From IMG/VR virus record IMGVR_UViG_3300024252_000004, positions 186,001 to 250,000 of that record: a DNA stretch of 64,000 nucleotides. One strand, written 5' to 3'. Every line of letters begins with the position of its first letter. Position 1 is the stretch's first letter. The DNA is from a virus. Made by a program: the position numbers and the translations under genes. Shown piece after piece: positions 39,758-48,321 of this stretch. Under the pieces are notes generated by a model. That model was not told the DNA's origin and ran no database searches. It was given only the letters and a program-made list of their open reading frames with translations.

Positions 39758-42037
39758 ATGTCTGACGCACTAGTTAATGCTCTCCTTGATAACTCAAAGG
39801 CTGGCAACCCACGGCACTATGCCGCTGTCATTAGAGCTACGGAATCTGAAGAGGTTGCCGTTCTAAAGGCTCAGCTTGACAATCTCAAAGAGCAGATGGA
39901 GAATGCCGCAGCTTCCAGTGAAATCTTTGGAAGCATTCGCAATGCCATTCTTGGCACTGGATATGCTCGCCGCAGAAAGGCGACGAAGGATGACCTGTTC
40001 GGCAGTCTTTCTGCTGCTCCTATGGCTGGAGCTAACACAACTATCATCGATATTGTGACCTATCAGACTGCATTCATTGGTTCGTTCTCTCGTATGATCT
40101 ATGAGGGTGCCGAACTTGTTTGCAATTCGAATATCATTTCCTTTGATCAGGCTAAGACTGATCTATCGGAACAGCTTGGAGAAGACTCTAAGGTGATCGG
40201 TAAGAGTAGGGCTGATGCTATCCTTGCTAAGCTGGGGAACGCAGAGAAGGATGCGCTACAGTCTCTTGCACTGGAGCAGCAGGTAAATGCCAGCGCAGTT
40301 ACTAACTTTATGACAGGAGTTAGAAGGCTTGGTCAGGCTCTAATGATGGGTGAGGACTACTGCGCAAACATGCTTAACAGCTTTGATGGTTACTACAACC
40401 GTCTTCGTCATCGTCACACCGAGGAAGGCATTGTCGTGCAGCCTTGGCATGGAATCCCATGTCCCGTCCTCACAGACGTGGCTATCAATGTCTGGGATAA
40501 TTTGGACCGTGCCGGAGAGATTGAAGGCGGAGCTTCTACTCGTGAAGAGATTGGAGTTTATACCGTTAGGCGAGCTAAGGCTATGATTGAAGCCTGTCAT
40601 TCTCTGAGGGTTATGTTTGCCAACGCTAATGACTTCTTTGCGATGGAGCTTGAAGATATCAGAGCTACTACCACTGCCCTGCGGTCTACTGTTGTAGCAC
40701 TTGATACGATTCTTGGCAACAGTGTCTGGAAGTATTCGCCTTACAAGTTCGATGCATACGCCAAAGAGCTTTCCGATGCTTATATCGACATGAATCTGCT
40801 CGACATCCCTCCCGAGGGAAGGACTAAGGAAGCACTGGATAAGTCTGAGACTTTCGCGCTTAAGCATAGGAATGATTGTATTGCAGATATTGCAGCAATG
40901 ATTGCCTCCGAGCGTCCCGTTGATGAGATTGTTGAGGTTGCACTAGAACTGAAGCTCGAAGAGAAGGCATTCCTTCTTGAAGAGAATAGTTTCTTTGTGT
41001 GCAAGATCGGAACGGGGAACTCCTTCCTTGGTGAAGCTCCCGGTGCTATCGAAGTGATGCCGGGAGAGAAGCCTACCGCAAACCTTGACAGGATTTGGGG
41101 CTCTGGCTTTGACGAAATGCGTCATTACATCGCAGGTCTTCATACTATCAAGAAGTGGGCTCCGCTATATCTCGCAACAAGTCCAAGCTTCAGTACGGAC
41201 AAGAGCAACGTTCTTCTTGTTGGACCACAGGGTTGTGGTAAGACTGAGCTTCTGAGGGCAGTTGGTGCAGACAATGGATCCATTTCCATCTTTGCTACTG
41301 GCTCTGACTTTCTGACCTGTTGGATGGGTGAGGCTCAGAAGAACCCAAAGCGTCTCTTCAATGAGGCACGAAAGCTTCAGAAGGCTTCTGGTCGTGATGT
41401 CAATATCCTTATTGATGAGATTGATCAGGTGCTTAAGAAGGGAGATGGAAGCTCCGGTAAGGTTGACCTGTCTCTTGAGTTCCAGAACCTAATGGATGGT
41501 GTGGTTGCATACCCTGGCATTAGAATCTGGGGAGCTACTAACTTCCCCGACCTGATTCCTACTCCTATGCTTCGACGCTTTGCTCGTGTTGAGATTGTCG
41601 GAGAAATGGATCAGGAAGATAGAGAGCAGACTCTCAGATACTACATCGGCAACTTTCTTCCCACTACTGAGGATTGTGAGGATAAGTACGAAGGTTGGGC
41701 CAGAGGTCTTGAAGGTGCGACTGGAGACATTCTTCGCAAGGTTGCAGACGATGTTTGGCGCGGAACCGTTCGCTCTCTGATTGATGTGAATGAGGATCTT
41801 GCAGAAGAGATTGTCACGTACCTTGTCGATACCTACGGAGAACGCTTCTCCGCTCAGGATCTTTCTGACGAGGATAGAGAACTTATCAAGGAAATGATGG
41901 GCGAGCACAAGGTAGGTCCCCTTGTCGTACAGTCCTGTATCACTAAGCTACTTGGCAATCAGGCAATCAAGGATCAGATTGCCGGTGCCAGCAATACTTA
42001 CGCTCTCGCCAGACAGATGAAGCGTAAGAGTCAGTAA
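39758..42037 (+). CDS. AAA+ ATPase
   Basis: 759 residues. Residues 1-460 are helical with no recognised domain. The AAA+ core follows: Walker A GPQGCGKTE (about 488), Walker B ILIDEID (about 549), sensor GATNFPDLIPTPMLRRF with the arginine-finger region (about 590). The layout is closest to FtsH/CDC48-type ATPases, though no protease site is present. It may unfold or remodel proteins or complexes. It is encoded with a paralogue of a protein from the second E1-like module, so the modules may act together. Confidence 0.78.
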   Translation: MSDALVNALLDNSKAGNPRHYAAVIRATESEEVAVLKAQLDNLKEQMENAAASSEIFGSIRNAILGTGYARRRKATKDDLFGSLSAAPMAGANTTIIDIVTYQTAFIGSFSRMIYEGAELVCNSNIISFDQAKTDLSEQLGEDSKVIGKSRADAILAKLGNAEKDALQSLALEQQVNASAVTNFMTGVRRLGQALMMGEDYCANMLNSFDGYYNRLRHRHTEEGIVVQPWHGIPCPVLTDVAINVWDNLDRAGEIEGGASTREEIGVYTVRRAKAMIEACHSLRVMFANANDFFAMELEDIRATTTALRSTVVALDTILGNSVWKYSPYKFDAYAKELSDAYIDMNLLDIPPEGRTKEALDKSETFALKHRNDCIADIAAMIASERPVDEIVEVALELKLEEKAFLLEENSFFVCKIGTGNSFLGEAPGAIEVMPGEKPTANLDRIWGSGFDEMRHYIAGLHTIKKWAPLYLATSPSFSTDKSNVLLVGPQGCGKTELLRAVGADNGSISIFATGSDFLTCWMGEAQKNPKRLFNEARKLQKASGRDVNILIDEIDQVLKKGDGSSGKVDLSLEFQNLMDGVVAYPGIRIWGATNFPDLIPTPMLRRFARVEIVGEMDQEDREQTLRYYIGNFLPTTEDCEDKYEGWARGLEGATGDILRKVADDVWRGTVRSLIDVNEDLAEEIVTYLVDTYGERFSAQDLSDEDRELIKEMMGEHKVGPLVVQSCITKLLGNQAIKDQIAGASNTYALARQMKRKSQ

Positions 42038-42050
42038 AAGAGAGGCAATC

Positions 42051-43550
42051 ATGAATGAGCTAAGAACTTCTGCCGAGAACATCGGTGTGTATCGAGGATT
42101 CTATAATCGGCAGTACAATGGGGGCGGAAGGCTTGTAACTAGCGGCGCAGGATATACTGACCGTGAGAATGACGATGCGGTCATTAAGCTGATCACTGGC
42201 AACAAAAAGGCTGGTCCATTCGGAGAACTGTATCTGGAAAACCGAGCAAAGGTTATTCGCTATGGCGATACCTTTACGGTTCACACCCCTGGATTCTACA
42301 TCTATCGCAACATGCGCAAGAGAACTAAGGGAAAGTTTAACGTAATCCTCTTTACTCGGGTAGGTACATTCGACTCTTGGTCGATTTACGATAAGCTCGA
42401 TCGCTACGGTGATTCGTTTGCTGAGTTTGGAATCTTCGGAGAAAATGAACTATTTTCCGGTGAGGAATTCGAGAGATCCACACTTAAGTGTTGCATCCCT
42501 TACGGTGGTTATGGCACTCCGACGAGCCCGGTCCTCCTAGTTGCTGACATATACGGTCAGACGCTATACACTCAGTTGATGAGTAAGATTCTCGGAACGG
42601 AAAATGTCGAAGAGGCAGCCGAAGAGGTTGTCGATGAGATCAGGGTTGAGTCTGAGTATGCCTTGTTTAATGGGTACATTCCCGTCTTTGCTTCGAACAA
42701 TTCAGTTATCACTGTTAAAAGCGATGGCACAGTTGAGGACTTCAAGTTTCCTTACTCTCCAGATGCAGATCCGTCTAGTGTTGCAGGGAACATTAAGGAT
42801 GGCACAGCCTATTGGGGACGCAGAAGTATCATGAGGCACTGGAATTCCGATTATGATGACTATTCTCCTGCCGAGTTTATCTTCTACGATGAGTTCAAGA
42901 ATGAGATTGTTTGGTGCGATCAGGCACAGGAAGAGTTCGCTGCATTCTGTGATACAAACCAGAAGGTGATGAAGGCTTCCTTTGATGAAAGAACCGACAG
43001 ACTGCATGATGATCCGCTGAGGGATCTGTTTGTCGGATACCTTGAGGCGATGAGTCCTATTGCGTTTAAGGAGTACATGAATGATTACTTCAAGAAAAAG
43101 GGACTCCCTAATCTGGAAGTAACGGAAGTGTGGCCAGCCATGTGCTGCGGTGGAAAAACCGTACACGATTGGGACACAGGCCATAGTGAGTTTATGACCT
43201 CAAAGGATATGGGGTATTACATTGAGGTTGCTTATAACGGTAAGAAAATCATTGGTGGGAACTCCGGAACCTCTTTCTCCTGGCTTGCCGTAAAGCATCA
43301 GAGGGAGAAGGATAGGGTCAGACTGATTCACTCCAGTCGTTGTCAGCACATCTCTTCGTGGTCCAAGCATACAACTGATCAGGGTTACGCTCACTGGGAG
43401 ATTTCGGACTGGATTACTGGTCCGATGGCTGAAGAGTCCCGGCTTAAGATCGGAGATTGCCCTGCTGTCTTCATGGGTCGTGACTCTACTGGTAAGTCCA
43501 GAAAGAAGCTTGCGATGGAGACTCTGAGGGCAAGGATGGCGAATCTCTGA
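42051..43550 (+). CDS. Large module protein, paralogue of 51608
   Basis: 499 residues. Shared blocks with the protein at 51608 are TPGFY near the start, a helical LSP...F middle region, E.TE.WP, SSWSK..., W..SDWITGPMAE and a basic end AMETLRARM. No catalytic motif recognised. It starts 13 nt after the AAA+ gene, and its stop overlaps the next ATG. Confidence 0.6.
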   Translation: MNELRTSAENIGVYRGFYNRQYNGGGRLVTSGAGYTDRENDDAVIKLITGNKKAGPFGELYLENRAKVIRYGDTFTVHTPGFYIYRNMRKRTKGKFNVILFTRVGTFDSWSIYDKLDRYGDSFAEFGIFGENELFSGEEFERSTLKCCIPYGGYGTPTSPVLLVADIYGQTLYTQLMSKILGTENVEEAAEEVVDEIRVESEYALFNGYIPVFASNNSVITVKSDGTVEDFKFPYSPDADPSSVAGNIKDGTAYWGRRSIMRHWNSDYDDYSPAEFIFYDEFKNEIVWCDQAQEEFAAFCDTNQKVMKASFDERTDRLHDDPLRDLFVGYLEAMSPIAFKEYMNDYFKKKGLPNLEVTEVWPAMCCGGKTVHDWDTGHSEFMTSKDMGYYIEVAYNGKKIIGGNSGTSFSWLAVKHQREKDRVRLIHSSRCQHISSWSKHTTDQGYAHWEISDWITGPMAEESRLKIGDCPAVFMGRDSTGKSRKKLAMETLRARMANL

Positions 43551-43753
43551 TGACTAAGATCATTCTGCGATTTCCGAACGTTTCCAAAGAGGACCTGAAA
43601 AAGAAACTTGATCCTGCGGTTGAGAACTTCAATCTCTCCGCAGAGTATCAGGACGAAGAGGTTGCTATTGTTGGGCCGGAAAGAGCTATCAATGCTATCC
43701 AGCAGGCTTATCTAACTCAGAAGCTGATGAGTGATCTGGGAGTAAGGTTCTGA
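43550..43753 (+). CDS. Small alpha/beta protein
   Basis: 67 residues, beta-alpha-beta layout (ILRFPNVSKEDLKKKLDP). Coupled by ATGA to the preceding gene. It may be a small partner of the AAA+ module. Unrecognised. Confidence 0.55.
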   Translation: MTKIILRFPNVSKEDLKKKLDPAVENFNLSAEYQDEEVAIVGPERAINAIQQAYLTQKLMSDLGVRF

Positions 43754-43790
43754 TCCGATAAGGATCGTCCTTCAAACAATGGGGTTCACG

Positions 43791-44081
43791 ATGTATGGTG
43801 TCACTTTTGAATTCGCAGAGAAGGCAAAGCATTTTGTCTCCTACCAGTATGATAACTGCAAGATTTATATTCCAAGAAGCTATGTAGACGAACGATATAC
43901 GAAAATGGGCCTTCCGTATTTCTGGTCGTATAAAGATGACGGAAGCTTTAATATGAGTTGGTCGAATATGTCTCACGAATATATATGTTACGGAAAATTC
44001 TATTCCATTTTGAACGAAGATGAGAAGCTGGAATTTGCTTCAGATATTATGCCAGAACTAGAGAAACTTTGTAGACGTTAG
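43791..44081 (+). CDS. Hypothetical protein, member of a small paralogue family
   Basis: 96 residues from the ATG after GGGGTTCACG (ATG at 43779 is an alternative). The final helix LNEDEKLEFASDIMPELEKL resembles the ends of the proteins at 26399 and 47406. Function unknown. Confidence 0.5.
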   Translation: MYGVTFEFAEKAKHFVSYQYDNCKIYIPRSYVDERYTKMGLPYFWSYKDDGSFNMSWSNMSHEYICYGKFYSILNEDEKLEFASDIMPELEKLCRR

Positions 44082-44121
44082 GTGATCACGCAGGTTATCT
44101 TCCGTTGTTACTGAGGCAATA

Positions 44122-44730
44122 ATGTTTACTTCATACGGAAGACTAAGGTATGATCCTAAGTTTCGTAAAAGGTTTGATCCCTGGTGGGCGCTGCTTGAGT
44201 GCAACGACCATGACTATAACCTTTACAGGTGGCTAATCAAACAGAGAAGGTCCTACAAGATGCACTCTGCTGACTGGCTAAAAATGGTCGGACTGCCGGA
44301 GAGTGATAAGGTATGGACGGTTGATGTCCCTTACGGTCCAGTAGTGAGGCCAGCTTGGGGGACACATATCTCTGTTGTTAGAGGTGAGAAGCCTTCAAAC
44401 CCTGATGCTTGGAGAAAGTATCAGGGCAAGAGGTTTAAGTTCACTTACGATCCTGAGTATATAAACACTAACGGTAGACACTGGTGGTTCAGGACACATT
44501 GTCCTGAGCTTGAGGAAGTAAGAGTCGAGCTTGGCTTAACTCCTCAGCCAACATATGTTCATCGGTATACGAAGAGAACGAAGATCAATCACATGCATCT
44601 AACATTCGGGAAGAATGTAGAGACTCCTTCATACAAAGCCCTCAAGAAAAATGCGAGAGCAACCTCTCGAAAGGCTCCGAAGAAAACCCAGCCAGAAGTG
44701 GTTGTTCATCGGCGCAGGCGACGCAAGTAA
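44122..44730 (+). CDS. 2H phosphoesterase-like protein, paralogue of 30329
   Basis: 202 residues. HISVVRGEKP (about 74-83) and HLTFGK (about 157-162) are the two HxS/T motifs. YDPEYINTNGRHWWFR matches the protein at 30329. The C-terminal 40 residues are strongly basic, which suggests RNA or DNA contact. Likely a phosphodiesterase acting on RNA ends or cyclic nucleotides. Confidence 0.6.
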   Translation: MFTSYGRLRYDPKFRKRFDPWWALLECNDHDYNLYRWLIKQRRSYKMHSADWLKMVGLPESDKVWTVDVPYGPVVRPAWGTHISVVRGEKPSNPDAWRKYQGKRFKFTYDPEYINTNGRHWWFRTHCPELEEVRVELGLTPQPTYVHRYTKRTKINHMHLTFGKNVETPSYKALKKNARATSRKAPKKTQPEVVVHRRRRRK

Positions 44731-44733
44731 GGA

Positions 44734-44765
44734 ATTTTTCTAAATTTCCCCTAAGATGTTATAGG
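44734..44765 (+). promoter_or_regulatory. Recurring promoter-like element, copy 10
   Basis: ATTTTTCTAAATTTCCCC then TAAGATGTTATAGG. It lies ahead of the HNH gene and the bypass-containing phosphoesterase gene. Confidence 0.6.
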
Positions 44766-44843
44766 AAAATGAGGGGGGGCACCATATCTTTGAGCCTTCT
44801 ATTGACCTACTAATATTCACCTTTCACATAGTGAGAGGTGAAT

Positions 44844-45506
44844 GTGCCAAAAAAGAAATTCAGTTGTAAAAACTGTAATACGGTCACAGAAAGATATAGG
44901 AGCACGGTAAGAAATCCAGACAAAGTCTTTTGTTCTAAAGAATGTAAAGGCTCTTGGCAAAAAGGTAAGACTACCGGAAAGGATAATCCAAACTATCGCG
45001 GCGGACTACACTGCGAACAATCCTACTGCAAGTGTGGTTCTGAGAAAGACTATAGAAGTGAGCAGTGCATGAACTGTCGTTCTATCGTTTTCAATATGGA
45101 TCAAATCCTGTTGGCAATAGCGAATAGTAAGAGCTACAGTGAAGCTTCAGTCAATCTTGGAATGTCGCGAACATACCTAACGAAATATATCAAAGAGCAC
45201 AAATTAGATATAGCACACTTTAGGCCGGGAAGAAATAGGGAGATTCCTAACGAAGAGTTATTCTCAAAATCTTTTTCGAGAAGAAATAACACGGTTAAAA
45301 AAAGAATAACTAGAGATAAACTGCTTGTCAATTCCTGTTTGTGGTGTGGAATTACAGACACTTGGAATGACAAGCCTATAACATTAGAACTTGATCACAT
45401 CAATGGTGATCCTACTGATAATCGTATTGACAATTTGCGTTTACTGTGTCCTAATTGCCACAGCCAAACTCCCACGTCGAAAGGTAAAAACAGTAGAAAA
45501 AAATAG
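44844..45506 (+). CDS. HNH homing endonuclease (free-standing)
   Basis: 220 residues from a GTG after GAGAGGTGAAT (an in-frame GTG at 44838 is possible). The N-terminus has treble-clef fingers (CKNC, FCSKEC, CKCGS, CMNC). A helix-turn-helix follows, then the HNH core LELDHINGDPTDNR with NLRLLCPNCHSQT. It lies 11 nt upstream of the phosphoesterase gene that carries a 14-nt palindromic insertion, the same neighbourhood as mobA and gene 60 in T4. Confidence 0.87.
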   Translation: MPKKKFSCKNCNTVTERYRSTVRNPDKVFCSKECKGSWQKGKTTGKDNPNYRGGLHCEQSYCKCGSEKDYRSEQCMNCRSIVFNMDQILLAIANSKSYSEASVNLGMSRTYLTKYIKEHKLDIAHFRPGRNREIPNEELFSKSFSRRNNTVKKRITRDKLLVNSCLWCGITDTWNDKPITLELDHINGDPTDNRIDNLRLLCPNCHSQTPTSKGKNSRKK

Positions 45507-45517
45507 GAGGTGCCGCT

Positions 45518-46167
45518 ATGTCAGGTCAGAAGACTTTTTTCACTTCTGACCTCCATTAGCTGGAGGTCACTTTTTTCATCACAATATAATTAAATATTCT
45601 AACAGACCTTATCGTGATTCGCATGGCGAGCCTGATGTGAATGCAATGAATGAGGGAATTGTTAATAACTGGAATGAAGTAGTTGGTCCTAAAGACCGAG
45701 TATTTATCCTGGGCGATGTAGCAATGGGCGGAATGTCTAAAGCTCCTTACCTCGCAGAATACCTGCGTCGTCTTAACGGTGACAAATATTTGGTTCCTGG
45801 CAACCATGATACTTACATTCTCAATAGCGAAGAATGTATGGAAGAGCTAACCTTGCTTCCTGCCGTTTACGAACTGAAGATTCCAGATGACACTCTTCCT
45901 AAGCGAAAGAATGGTCGTATGAAGCGTCAGACGATTGTTCTGTGTCACTACTCTATGAGAGTATGGCACAAAAATGGCAAGGGTGCTTGGCATCTATTCG
46001 GCCACAGTCATGGCAGCATGGATGGCATCGGACTATCTTTCGATGTTGGTTTCGACGGACCATACTCTAATCATCGCCCTATGAGTTATGAGCAGGTTCG
46101 CGACGTTATGAGTAACCGAGAAATGGCTCTACTTGATCATCACGGCGAACATACAAGCTACCATTAA
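45518..46167 (+). CDS. Metallophosphoesterase with putative translational bypass
   Basis: The ATG follows a strong TAGGAGGTGCCGCT site and gives 13 codons, ending TSDLH at CAT (45554-45556), followed at once by TAG. The family pattern DLHFxHxNII resumes in another frame at TTT (45571). Skipping 14 nt (45557-45570) from CAT to CAC restores all residues: D11, H13, H16, then GDVAMG, GNHD, HYSMR and GHSHG, 211 residues in total. A perfect 8-bp hairpin (45548-45568) contains the take-off codon and the stop. Without bypass a GTG at 45637 would give a protein lacking the first metal ligands. It may instead be a pseudogene. Confidence 0.75.
45523..45568 (+). promoter_or_regulatory. Overlapping hairpins at the bypass site
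   Basis: AGGTCAGAAG/CTTCTGACCT (10 bp, 45523-45552) and GACCTCCA/TGGAGGTC (8 bp, 45548-45568) share GACCT and exclude each other. The second places CAT and TAG in its 3' arm and loop. They may drive ribosome take-off, or act as an attenuator. Confidence 0.6.
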
Positions 46168-46177
46168 GAGGTGTTCT

Positions 46178-47395
46178 ATGCAGTTCGAGGACTTCTGTAA
46201 AGCTCTCAACGAAAGCAAGTGGCGAGGCTGGATTCACGAAGTTGGATTCGGCCTCCCTTTGCAGGCTTCTTATCTCGATGTTCCTGGGGCTTCCGCTACC
46301 ATTATCAGTACAGGCTGTCTGTATGATAAAAGTGTGCAGGGTCTTGGGAGTATTCGTTCTGTAAGCAGAGAAGGCGCCACAAGGTTTGCTGCTGGCTTCA
46401 TGGAAGGTCAGTTGGGCAAGCTCCCTGAGTCTTATGAGGACCTGTTCAGCATCGCTGTGAGTGGGGCACACAAGACTGCTGAGAAGCGTGGTGATAGTCA
46501 TGCCTGGATCTCTCTCATTACTGTCTCCACCGGATTTGAGCTTGATGGAGAAGAATGGAATGTGCATGTAACCTTCGATAAGGATGAGTTCGAAGACAGA
46601 AAGGTTGCCGGTCAAGTGCTGGCACAAATCTGTCAAGACCTTATGTGTTCGGTCTTTAAGCTTGACGTTTGGACAGTCGATAGGTTCATCCGAAAGTATC
46701 GTGATGCTTCCGGCTTCTCTGTCGATGTTGTCAGTAATCATTTCCCTGGAAATTGCCTGACTCTTGAGCAGCAAATCTCTTTGGCAGGAACAGGTAAGCC
46801 TGTCTTCATCAGAGAAGGTAAGCTTGTTCGTCCGACTGACATTCTGAGAGAGAAGACCACAATCTACAGGGGTTCATTCAATCCTCCGACCAAATCTCAC
46901 GATGCTATTGGTGGCGATGCCATCTATGAAATCGTCATCTATAATGCTCGAAAGGGTATGGCCGACTTGGGAGACGTAGCACACAGAGTTAGAATGCTCA
47001 ACGCTATGGGCAAGACAGTTATGATCACCTACTCTGAGGCATTGTTTTCAGAGATTGATTTTGTCTTGAGAAGGATTGTTGACGCAAACTATAGTTATAT
47101 TGTTGGAGTTGATACTTTCAATGCAGTTGTAGACCCGAAGTGGTATGACTATTACCCTTACGAACTTGAAACTTTCAAGAACGGTAGTCGCTTTATCGTA
47201 GCTGGAAGAGACGATGCTCCGATCAAGAAAACTGTCATTGCGGAGTACATTCAATACGAAAGGCTAACCGGTGTTGAGTATGATCACGCCATTAGTTCTT
47301 CGAGAGTTAGAGGTGGAGAGAGCAATCTCTGTCCCGAATCAGTTCAGAAATACATTGCTGATAACAAGTTGATAAACTATCCCGCAAAGTCTTAG
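46178..47395 (+). CDS. CinA-C / nicotinamide-nucleotide adenylyltransferase fusion
   Basis: 405 residues from the ATG after AAGAGGTGTTCT. The N-terminal part (about 1-190) resembles the CinA C-terminal NMN amidohydrolase (VPGASATIIS, SVSREGATRFAAG, ISL ending). The C-terminal part (about 225-405) is a nucleotidyltransferase: GSFNPPTKSH replaces the usual GxFxPxHxGH, with GVDTFNAV and the SSSRVRGG signature. Together they would turn NMN into nicotinate mononucleotide and adenylylate it, feeding NAD synthesis. It may repair NAD depletion by host defences; that role is inference. Confidence 0.68.
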   Translation: MQFEDFCKALNESKWRGWIHEVGFGLPLQASYLDVPGASATIISTGCLYDKSVQGLGSIRSVSREGATRFAAGFMEGQLGKLPESYEDLFSIAVSGAHKTAEKRGDSHAWISLITVSTGFELDGEEWNVHVTFDKDEFEDRKVAGQVLAQICQDLMCSVFKLDVWTVDRFIRKYRDASGFSVDVVSNHFPGNCLTLEQQISLAGTGKPVFIREGKLVRPTDILREKTTIYRGSFNPPTKSHDAIGGDAIYEIVIYNARKGMADLGDVAHRVRMLNAMGKTVMITYSEALFSEIDFVLRRIVDANYSYIVGVDTFNAVVDPKWYDYYPYELETFKNGSRFIVAGRDDAPIKKTVIAEYIQYERLTGVEYDHAISSSRVRGGESNLCPESVQKYIADNKLINYPAKS

Positions 47396-47405
47396 GATTT
47401 TTCAA

Positions 47406-47720
47406 ATGACTATTACCCGAAAGAATGATCCGGATCTTCGTTTTGATTTTCTGACTTCAGAAAAATATCAGTTTAATCCGAGCGACTATGATACGACCGG
47501 TCATTACTCTGCTGACAGAAAGGCACTTCTAATCCCAGGTGTCTATGATGTGAAGGATCCTCAGAAAAAAAACGGGAACGTTACTTATCTTTTTAAAGCA
47601 AGAGATAATGGGCGAGCAGTTCGAAAGCGCCTTTGCTTGGGAGAATTCGCAGCACTTCTGAACGAAGAAGAGAGGGCGGCTTTTGCAATGATCGCAGAGG
47701 AATTGACCGTCGGATTCTGA
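47406..47720 (+). CDS. Hypothetical protein, small paralogue family
   Basis: 104 residues. The last helix LLNEEERAAFAMIAEEL matches the ends of the proteins at 26399 and 43791, and the N-terminal half is basic and beta-rich. Function unknown. Confidence 0.55.
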   Translation: MTITRKNDPDLRFDFLTSEKYQFNPSDYDTTGHYSADRKALLIPGVYDVKDPQKKNGNVTYLFKARDNGRAVRKRLCLGEFAALLNEEERAAFAMIAEELTVGF

Positions 47721-47746
47721 TGATTATTAATATCTTTTTATACCTT

Positions 47747-47766
47747 CTGTGTGATGATTCACACAG
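47747..47766 (+). terminator. Short hairpin before a promoter-like TATAAT
   Basis: CTGTGTGA/TCACACAG (8 bp, 4-nt loop). GGTATAATTAAAAGG follows at 47774, so the hairpin may end the previous transcript and a separate promoter may start the next. Confidence 0.45.
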
Positions 47767-47802
47767 AGATTCACGGTATAATTAAAAGGTGGAAGGTACA
47801 TA

Positions 47803-48078
47803 ATGAAAAGAGTTCTTTATGCTGAAATTGAGGCACTGAACATTAATGCTTGGGTTACCAGCCTTGGTGTGCCAGAGGACTCTGTTTCTATCGTGGAGTT
47901 TCTGCTGACTGGTCACTATAAATCAGAGAGACTTGAAGTCTCTTGGGAACCGAGCGAAGCTGTGGAGATTTATCTGCTTGCTCTTTGGAGTGCAGGATTC
48001 GGAGGCCATCATCACTCTAAGAGTGTAGCGAAAGCTGCCGTAAAGAAGCACATCTTCGGATCAGATTTCCTATTGTAA
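47803..48078 (+). CDS. Hypothetical protein
   Basis: 91 residues. GGTGGAAGGTACATA precedes the ATG. Helical C-terminus with GGHHHS, a possible metal-binding cluster. Unrecognised. Confidence 0.55.
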   Translation: MKRVLYAEIEALNINAWVTSLGVPEDSVSIVEFLLTGHYKSERLEVSWEPSEAVEIYLLALWSAGFGGHHHSKSVAKAAVKKHIFGSDFLL

Positions 48079-48087
48079 AGGTGAGGT

Positions 48088-48321
48088 ATGGACGACGAGA
48101 ATGATGACATTTTTGAGGAAGAAGATTCCGGAACACTAATGTATCACGTTGTCTTTAAGGGAGGTGGTATGCTCAGAGTAGAGCTTCCCATTGATGAAGT
48201 ACCTCAGTCTAAAGATGAATTGGTTCTGGCCAGAAACGTCAGTCCAGTAGTTTACTACACAGGTGCGATTCTTGACTGGAATCAAGTTGCTGCTTGTGTT
48301 CCCGATTACTCTACAGTATGA
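48088..48321 (+). CDS. Acidic hypothetical protein
   Basis: 77 residues; the first 16 are almost all Asp and Glu, then a beta-rich part. It ends adjacent to the minus-strand HNH gene. Unrecognised. Confidence 0.55.
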   Translation: MDDENDDIFEEEDSGTLMYHVVFKGGGMLRVELPIDEVPQSKDELVLARNVSPVVYYTGAILDWNQVAACVPDYSTV

